Of a stretch of 9,694 nucleotides of DNA, positions 1 through 5,669 are shown piece after piece (positions within the stretch are counted from its first letter, which is position 1; the number at the start of each line of letters is the position of its first letter). Under the pieces are notes generated by a model that saw nothing but the letters and a program-made list of their open reading frames with translations, ran no database searches and had not been told where the DNA came from. The position numbers and the translations under genes were made by a program. The stretch is from the NCBI GenBank assembly GCA_937959315.1, contig CALGRC010000043.1, positions 1-9,694 of the forward strand, read 5' to 3'. This stretch comes from an uncultured Clostridia bacterium. GTDB taxonomy: Bacteria; Bacillota; Clostridia; UMGS1810.

Positions 1-3000
1 CATTTTTTGGACGCTGCGGAAATTACAGCGGGGTTTGGGATTGGCTATGATTGGCTGTATGATTACCTGTCTGACGCCCAAAAGGACATTGTCAAACAAG
101 CTATGATAGAGTTTGGGCTGGAAAAGGCGATGGAGTATTACGAAAACCCGGATATGGATGGGCAGTGGGTAGATAAGGCGAGCAATTGGAATGTGGTTTG
201 CACCGGCTCTATGGGGATTGCTGCGCTTGCCATACTGGATGAGGAGCCGCAGCTTTGCAGCGAAATCATTGTCCGCGGGTTTGACAGTGTCAAACCGGCC
301 CTTGCCATGTTTGCACCCGATGGGAACTGGGAAGAAGGGTATACCTATTGGCAATATACCATGAAATACTTTGTGGAGTATATGGCCGCGCTGAACACTG
401 CAGTGGGGACAACCTATGGCTTTGAGGATGTTGAAGGCATCCGCAACGCCGGGTATGTTCCAATGTATTCGTTTGGCGCAAAGCAGCACTTTAATTATCA
501 CGATTCCAACGACCCGCCTTCCGCACCGGGAATGTTTTGGCTTTCCGAAAAGTTTGGGGTAAAAGAAATGACGGCTTTCCGGGTATCCCAGATGGAAATT
601 TTAGATATCGACCCGGTGGTTTATGACCTGCTTTGGTATAACCCTGCACTCAACGATCCAACGGCAAAAGCGCCGTTGGATGGGTATTTCAGAGGGGTAG
701 AAACGGCGTCGTTCAGGGACGTCTGGTATAGCGGGGAAGCCAATTACCTGGGGTTCCACGCGGGGGATAACAATGTTGGCCATTCCCATCTGGACGCCGG
801 TACTTTTGTGCTGGACAGCCAGGGGGAACGGTTTATACGGGACCTTGGCGCAGACGATTACCTTTTGGAAAATTATCTGGGGAACCCCCAGGGGCTGCAA
901 TATTATAGGCGGCGGGCGGAAGGACATAACGTGCTTGTCGTCAATCCAGATGCGAATCCGGATCAGATGCTGAACGCAACGCCGGTTATTACCAATTTTG
1001 AATCGGCGCCGGAAGGCGGGTTTGCGATTGCCGATGTGACCTCGGCGTGCCCTCTGGCAACCGAAAGCGCAAAGCGCGGGGTATGGCTGACCGGCAACCG
1101 GCAGCGGATGGTTGTACAGGATGAAGCGGCCTTTCAAACCGGCGTGGAGGTGTGGTGGTTTGCACATACCGATGCATCGGTAGAAATCAGCGCAGACGGC
1201 AAATCGGCCATCCTTACAAAAAATGGAAAGCGTCTGTGGGCGGGTATTACATCTGATACCGGCTGCGTATTTACCGTGATGGACGCAAAACCCCTGCCAA
1301 CTTCGCCAAATCCGGAACAGAATCAGAATGGCGGCATCCGCAAGCTGGCCATCCATATGGAAGATGTGACACAAGTCCAGTTGACTGTTGAATTTGCACC
1401 GCTTGCTGCCGGTGAAACGCAGCCCGGTTATACGACGCCGGTGAAACCGTTGTCTGACTGGAACCTGGATGATGCCAATATGCCAAAACTGACGGAACTC
1501 AGCGTCAACCATACGCCGGTGCCGCTTGTGGAAGGGCAGTACAATTATACTGCAACTCTATTTCCAGAGGAAAACAGCGCGCCCATCATCGACGCCAAAG
1601 GCGAAGGGGATATTACGGTTGCGGCGCCGGAACGGTATGCTTCGGTGAAAACGGCAAAACTGATACTGCGCAAAACCGTTTCGGGGCAAACCTATGTGAA
1701 AACGTACACGGTATCGCCGCCGGAGCAGGACAATGTGCTGGTGGATAACGACTTTGACCGCGGCGTACAGCCCAATAACGGGACAAATTTTGGCGGCGGC
1801 CTGTTGTCGCAGTACAGCTTGTATCCGGAGGGCGGAAGCGCCTATGAGCAGCAGTCTGACGGTGCGGACAGTGCAGGCAATTGCCTGGTTTTGGAAAGCA
1901 GTATTTCAGATACTGGGCAATATCCAAAAATCCACCATGATTTTGTAAATATGAACGGAAAAGTTTATGGACAGGCCCCATCTGCTGCGGTGACACCCCG
2001 GCTGGTATTGGAGGCAAATATTAAAATAGGGGAAACCAATATCCAGCGCGGCCTGTTTTCCATGAAAGATAACCTGGGCAACAGTTTTATGCTCGCGATG
2101 ATTGACACAGATGGGGTTATGAAACGCGGGAACAGCAATTTTACAGTGATAGCGGGCAGCGATATGGTTACCTGCCAGCCTGGCAAATGGTATCATATTA
2201 TGGCGGTGCTTGATTTGCAGAACAGGACATACGATTTTTATATTGACGGGAAGCAGCAGTTTGCCAACCAGGCCATTGCAGGGATGGCCGGCAGCCAAAT
2301 CCTGTATTTCAGGATGGAGCATGTGGACAGGTTCCGGACGCCCGGCCAAACCCAAAGTGCGGGCGGGAAAACCTATATTGACGACATAAAGGTGTATGCG
2401 TTTGGCCAGCCTGCAGGCTTACAGGCATATGCGTCGCTTGATGCGGCGAACCGCCGGCTTTTGCTGACATTTTCCAATCCATTGAACAAGGAGACGGTTC
2501 TGGCGGATCGCATCCTTATCAATTCCGGCGGCCAACAGGTTCCGTTCCGGATAGAAGGTATCGGGGCCCGGCATGTGGTACTTGCGTTGGATGACGCGGC
2601 CGGCGGCGATATGGAAATATCTCTGTCACAGGACATCAAAGACGCCTGGGGCGGCAGCCTTTCAAAGGGGCGGGTGAATGCCCCGTGTGCAGGGGATTCT
2701 GTTGGCGGCGCCGTCGGCGGATACACAGTAGACGGAATGGATATTACCGGGGCAGAACAATTAAAAGCCGGCGATGTTTTATCGGTTGACGCAACGGTGT
2801 CCAACCAATCGGGAAACAGCCAGGAATTCTGGCTGATGGTAGGCATATACGCCGGCAGCCGGCTTTTGGATTTAGAAATGGCAAAATTCCATCTGTCGGG
2901 CAGCGAAATACAGAAAACTGTTACGGCGGAGCTGACATTGCCGCCGGGTTTTTCACCGGGTAACAGCATCATAGGGTTCTTGTGGTCTGGCAGCAGCCTG

Positions 3001-3054
3001 TGCCCGGTTGGGTTAAAAAAGGAACTTCCGGCATTCCAACCAGATGTGCAATAG
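1..3054 (+). CDS. Heparinase II/III-family polysaccharide lyase with LamG-like and Ig-like tail (5' partial)
   Basis: The reading frame is open from base 1 (codons His-Phe-Leu), so the true start lies upstream; the TTG at base 7 is not a convincing start. Residues are numbered from base 1; 1017 codons are visible. Codons 1-130 look like the end of the alpha-helical toroid, with SNWN at 61-64 and a Tyr/Trp-rich EGYTYWQY at 112-119 where a catalytic Tyr is expected. The beta-sandwich holds the family's HxHLD motif (His261, His263, Asp265), then a DLG (Asp281) and YYRRRAEGHN (301-310). By analogy with Pedobacter heparinase II, His263, Asp281 and His309 could be metal ligands. Such enzymes cleave uronate-containing polysaccharides by beta-elimination; the substrate cannot be told from sequence. 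After the lyase come a cadherin-like beta domain (about 490-574), a LamG-like domain (577-802), an SbsA-type Ig domain (about 803-898) and a C-terminal beta module (906-1017). There is no SLH domain or sortase motif at the C-terminus. It is first in the visible gene set. Confidence -1.
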   Translation, partial: HFLDAAEITAGFGIGYDWLYDYLSDAQKDIVKQAMIEFGLEKAMEYYENPDMDGQWVDKASNWNVVCTGSMGIAALAILDEEPQLCSEIIVRGFDSVKPALAMFAPDGNWEEGYTYWQYTMKYFVEYMAALNTAVGTTYGFEDVEGIRNAGYVPMYSFGAKQHFNYHDSNDPPSAPGMFWLSEKFGVKEMTAFRVSQMEILDIDPVVYDLLWYNPALNDPTAKAPLDGYFRGVETASFRDVWYSGEANYLGFHAGDNNVGHSHLDAGTFVLDSQGERFIRDLGADDYLLENYLGNPQGLQYYRRRAEGHNVLVVNPDANPDQMLNATPVITNFESAPEGGFAIADVTSACPLATESAKRGVWLTGNRQRMVVQDEAAFQTGVEVWWFAHTDASVEISADGKSAILTKNGKRLWAGITSDTGCVFTVMDAKPLPTSPNPEQNQNGGIRKLAIHMEDVTQVQLTVEFAPLAAGETQPGYTTPVKPLSDWNLDDANMPKLTELSVNHTPVPLVEGQYNYTATLFPEENSAPIIDAKGEGDITVAAPERYASVKTAKLILRKTVSGQTYVKTYTVSPPEQDNVLVDNDFDRGVQPNNGTNFGGGLLSQYSLYPEGGSAYEQQSDGADSAGNCLVLESSISDTGQYPKIHHDFVNMNGKVYGQAPSAAVTPRLVLEANIKIGETNIQRGLFSMKDNLGNSFMLAMIDTDGVMKRGNSNFTVIAGSDMVTCQPGKWYHIMAVLDLQNRTYDFYIDGKQQFANQAIAGMAGSQILYFRMEHVDRFRTPGQTQSAGGKTYIDDIKVYAFGQPAGLQAYASLDAANRRLLLTFSNPLNKETVLADRILINSGGQQVPFRIEGIGARHVVLALDDAAGGDMEISLSQDIKDAWGGSLSKGRVNAPCAGDSVGGAVGGYTVDGMDITGAEQLKAGDVLSVDATVSNQSGNSQEFWLMVGIYAGSRLLDLEMAKFHLSGSEIQKTVTAELTLPPGFSPGNSIIGFLWSGSSLCPVGLKKELPAFQPDVQ
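1729..2406 (+). repeat. LamG-like module, copy in the lyase gene
   Basis: Codons 577-802 form a beta-rich module that aligns with the first LamG-like module of the next gene (3175-3816). Shared landmarks are a Leu-Val-Leu-Glu/Val-Ile-Glu strand, a GxWYHxxAxxDLxNRxYDFYIDG core and a closing TYxDDxKVYAF strand. Identical DNA includes GATTTTTATATTGACGGG at 2233-2250 and AAGGTGTATGCGTTTG at 2389-2404. The fold resembles LamG/concanavalin-like domains, which commonly bind carbohydrate; ligand binding is inferred. Confidence 0.75.
2716..3051 (+). repeat. Shared C-terminal beta module, copy in the lyase gene
   Basis: Codons 906-1017 match the last 111 residues of the next protein. Conserved positions in both are a Gln-Leu-x-x-Gly-Asp-x-Leu-x-Val-Asp-Ala run, Asn-x-Ser-Gly-x-Ser-Gln, a hydrophobic strand ending Ile-Tyr/Trp, and a final Phe-x-Trp followed by Pro. 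I know similar tails on other clostridial surface polysaccharidases but cannot name a family. Function is unknown. Confidence 0.7.
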
Positions 3055-3059
3055 AGGGT

Positions 3060-3066
3060 AAGGAGG
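3060..3066 (+). promoter_or_regulatory. Ribosome binding site for the LamG-rich protein gene
   Basis: AAGGAGG is a perfect Shine-Dalgarno core ending 6 bases before the ATG at 3073. It sits in the 18-base gap after the lyase stop and fixes the start of the second gene. Confidence 0.9.
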
Positions 3067-3072
3067 AAAATC

Positions 3073-5643
3073 ATGAGTGTAAAACGATGGGTATCTATTT
3101 TCATTGCAGCCGTTTTGGCTGTAACGGCAGCGCCGGCCGTGCTTGCAGCCGCGCCGGCGGACGGCATCTATGTCAACAACAGCTATGACGACGGGAAGGA
3201 TAATGCGCTTGCAGATTTTAGCGATTTTGCAGTTTACAATGCCGATGACGCCTCGAAAGCGGCAAAAGGCGTCACAGAGGCCCCGGATGGCAGCAAGCCC
3301 GGCAAGGTCTATTTGATTGAGACACTGCCCGGCGGGAAGGTCGGGCCGAATATGAATTCCATCTTTAGCGGCAAGGCCGGCATTATTTACGGGTCGGATG
3401 TCCCGGTTTTGGTGATTGAATCCAATATCCGGATTGAAAACACCGGCGTCCGGCGCGCGCTGTTTGGCCTGCGGGACGATTTGGACTATATGCCCTATCT
3501 GGCCGTGATTGACGGCGGCAAGTTTAAACTGTGCGACAATTCGTTAACGCCGATTGCAGGCAGTGAATTTGCCGACTGCGAAGAAAACACATGGTACCAT
3601 GTGCTGGCAAAGGTGGATTTAATTAACCGGATGTATGATTTTTATATTGACGGGGAACAGGTGCTGTTTGAGGAGCCGCTGTATGCTACTGCCGATGTAG
3701 AAGGCGAAAAGGGGCTTTTCAATCAATGCGTACAGTTTATCCGGACGGAGCTGCCCGACTGGGACGGCTACGGTGCAAAAACCTATTTTGACGACTATAA
3801 GGTGTATGCGTTTGACGCGCTGGAAGCGCCGTCTGTGAGCGGCGTACAGGATTTAAGCCAGACAAGTTATCTGGCGCGTACCATCGATTTGCAGTTTGCA
3901 ACGGCCATGGACAAGGGAGCCTTAAACCCGGATGAAATTACAGTGACAAAGGCAGACGATGGTACGGTTGTGCCGTATACGGCGGAACTTGTAGATGCAT
4001 ATTATTACCGGCTTGCTTTTGATGAGCATGCGTTTGAATCGGAGACGGCTTACAACATCAATTTTTCTGAAAATGTAACGGATGTGTTTGGCAACGGGCT
4101 GGAGGAAGACACGCTGGACATGTTTGCCAAAAACAGCCCGCCGACGGTTACGGCAACGTTTGGCGCCGGGGCATATATCAAGGCAGGTTCAGACTTTACG
4201 CTGACGGCAACCGCAGAGGATATGGAAACGGCAGTAGAGTCGGTTTCCTTTTACAGCGGGGATACCAAAATCGGCGATGCGGTGCTGCGCAATGGGGTGT
4301 ACACCTACGAGTGGACCAATTTGGCAGAGGGCAGGTATGAGATCTATGCCCAGGCGGTTGATACCGACGGTGTCATTGGCATCAGCGATACCGTTACGGT
4401 AAATGTTGTATCCATGACGCCGATCATAGAAACGGCATTTGATGATACGTCAGGGTGGCTGCCGTATACCAATAACGGGACGATTGATGTTGTGCCAGAC
4501 CCGCTTGGGTTGAACGGCAACAGCATCCGGCTCAATATTGTTGCCGGTACCGAAGGCAATCCCAATGCCAATAAGGATTTCACCTCGCAGCCCTATACCG
4601 GGCTGATATACTATTCGTTTCAGGTTTTGCCCACCACTGGCATTGACAGCGGGATTGAAGTCAAAGACGGCGGCAATGTTTCTTCTATATTGCTCAAGTT
4701 TTCATCGTCGGGTGAGCTGCGCAATGCGCAGGATACGAAAATCGGGACGTATACGCCTGGAACCTGGCAGGATGTGACCATCATATGGGATACCAACAGC
4801 ACTGATTATACAGTATGGGTAAACGGGACGCAGTATGATTTGCAGCTGAAAAACGCATTGGCAAATTTCGGTTATCTAAGAATTTATGCCTGGGGCCCGG
4901 CTACGCTATCTGAAGACACGGCGGCCTATTTTGACAATATGAACATCTATACGGTAGCAAGGCGCCCAGATGTGGCAAGCGTTACGTTTGTTGACGGGGA
5001 TGGCAGTGTGACAGATGACGCAAGCCAGGTTCCGTTCGGCCTGCAAAAAATCTGCCTGACATTTGCCGACAACATGAACGCGGAAACGGTAAATGCATCC
5101 AATATCACTTTGGAGGCCGCCGGACAAACGCCGGTAGCTACCACGGGGAGCTATGATGCGGCCTCCAAAACCTATACCATAACTTTGCTGGAAATGCCGG
5201 AGCGGCTCTCGGAATATACCATTGTTATCCATGAGGCGGTGGAAACCGCGGATAAACTGCCGCTGCTGGATGATCTGGCCATTGGGTATACCATGGCGGA
5301 TGCACCGGTTTACGCTCAGGTGACGGGGTATCAGGCTGGCGGAAGGGCGGTTTCTTCTGCAAGCCAATTGAATCCTGGCGATACCTTGTTGGTAGATGCG
5401 CAGCTTATCAATCATTCCGGCGAAAGCCAGAATGCATTGCTGATTATTGCGATATGGAAAAACGGCGAACTGATTGGCGCGGGTTATCAGGAAGAAAGCC
5501 TGGCGGCGTCGGAAGAGCAGAAAGATACGCAGGCAGCGGTTACCATCCCTTCTGCGTATACCGCGGGCTGCTCGGTTACGACATTTGTTTGGGACAGCGT
5601 ACAGGGGATGAACCCGCTGGCTGTGGCTGACAGGCTTTCTTAA
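3073..5643 (+). CDS. Secreted multi-domain LamG-like/Ig-like protein
   Basis: The product is 856 residues. The ATG is chosen because a perfect AAGGAGG precedes it and a signal peptide follows (basic KR at 4-5, hydrophobic core 7-24, likely cleavage after Ala25). In order: LamG-like domain (about 35-248) paralogous to that of the upstream lyase; SbsA-type Ig domain (about 250-352) with the usual LxFxxxMD start; Ig-like domain (about 357-446) of the kind that follows PxVxxTxP-like linkers; a second, different LamG-like domain (about 451-628) ending YFDNMNIYTV; a second SbsA-type Ig domain (about 632-743); and the C-terminal beta module (746-856) shared with the lyase. No catalytic motif is recognised, so a glycan-binding or accessory role is likely, although a LamG-like jelly roll could hide an enzyme. 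No SLH, LPXTG or transmembrane anchor is seen. Tight spacing to both neighbours suggests co-expression with the lyase and SLH proteins. Confidence 0.85.
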   Translation: MSVKRWVSIFIAAVLAVTAAPAVLAAAPADGIYVNNSYDDGKDNALADFSDFAVYNADDASKAAKGVTEAPDGSKPGKVYLIETLPGGKVGPNMNSIFSGKAGIIYGSDVPVLVIESNIRIENTGVRRALFGLRDDLDYMPYLAVIDGGKFKLCDNSLTPIAGSEFADCEENTWYHVLAKVDLINRMYDFYIDGEQVLFEEPLYATADVEGEKGLFNQCVQFIRTELPDWDGYGAKTYFDDYKVYAFDALEAPSVSGVQDLSQTSYLARTIDLQFATAMDKGALNPDEITVTKADDGTVVPYTAELVDAYYYRLAFDEHAFESETAYNINFSENVTDVFGNGLEEDTLDMFAKNSPPTVTATFGAGAYIKAGSDFTLTATAEDMETAVESVSFYSGDTKIGDAVLRNGVYTYEWTNLAEGRYEIYAQAVDTDGVIGISDTVTVNVVSMTPIIETAFDDTSGWLPYTNNGTIDVVPDPLGLNGNSIRLNIVAGTEGNPNANKDFTSQPYTGLIYYSFQVLPTTGIDSGIEVKDGGNVSSILLKFSSSGELRNAQDTKIGTYTPGTWQDVTIIWDTNSTDYTVWVNGTQYDLQLKNALANFGYLRIYAWGPATLSEDTAAYFDNMNIYTVARRPDVASVTFVDGDGSVTDDASQVPFGLQKICLTFADNMNAETVNASNITLEAAGQTPVATTGSYDAASKTYTITLLEMPERLSEYTIVIHEAVETADKLPLLDDLAIGYTMADAPVYAQVTGYQAGGRAVSSASQLNPGDTLLVDAQLINHSGESQNALLIIAIWKNGELIGAGYQEESLAASEEQKDTQAAVTIPSAYTAGCSVTTFVWDSVQGMNPLAVADRLS
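3175..3816 (+). repeat. LamG-like module, copy in the second gene
   Basis: Residues 35-248 are the paralogue of the module at 1729-2406. The 18-base GATTTTTATATTGACGGG recurs at 3637-3654 and the 16-base AAGGTGTATGCGTTTG at 3799-3814. In both proteins the module is followed by an SbsA-type Ig domain, so the pair seems to have been copied as a unit. Confidence 0.75.
5308..5640 (+). repeat. Shared C-terminal beta module, copy in the second gene
   Basis: Residues 746-856 correspond to the C-terminal module of the lyase (2716-3051). The ending here is Phe-Val-Trp-Asp followed by Met-Asn-Pro-Leu, close to a tail I associate with many clostridial surface enzymes. It is the last domain in both proteins, as expected of a targeting, docking or capping module; which of these is not determined. 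Confidence 0.7.
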
Positions 5644-5650
5644 ATTTCAC

Positions 5651-5658
5651 GAAAGGAA
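5651..5658 (+). promoter_or_regulatory. Ribosome binding site for the cohesin-like/SLH gene
   Basis: GAAAGGAA lies in the 26-base gap before the ATG at 5670. The core is weaker and the spacing (about 11-13 bases) longer than for the neighbouring genes, so translation may be somewhat lower. The signal peptide directly after the ATG supports this start. Confidence 0.65.
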
Positions 5659-5669
5659 TTGTTATCGTT

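Noticed and set aside
7..9. TTG as the start codon of the lyase
   Set aside because: No ribosome binding site is visible, the frame is open to base 1, and the protein begins in the middle of the expected helical domain.
601..1512. Minus-strand open frame of 303 codons antisense to the lyase
   Set aside because: It lies fully opposite a conserved lyase domain with clear family motifs, has no signal peptide or known domain, and is explained by codon bias of the sense strand.
2373..3167. Minus-strand open frame of 264 codons spanning the junction of the first two genes
   Set aside because: It crosses a good ribosome binding site and the start of a signal peptide on the + strand and resembles no protein family.
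4993..5019. DGDGSVTDD, an EF-hand or dockerin-like calcium loop in the second protein
   Set aside because: Only one copy, located at the beginning of an SbsA-type Ig domain, without the paired second loop and helix of a dockerin.
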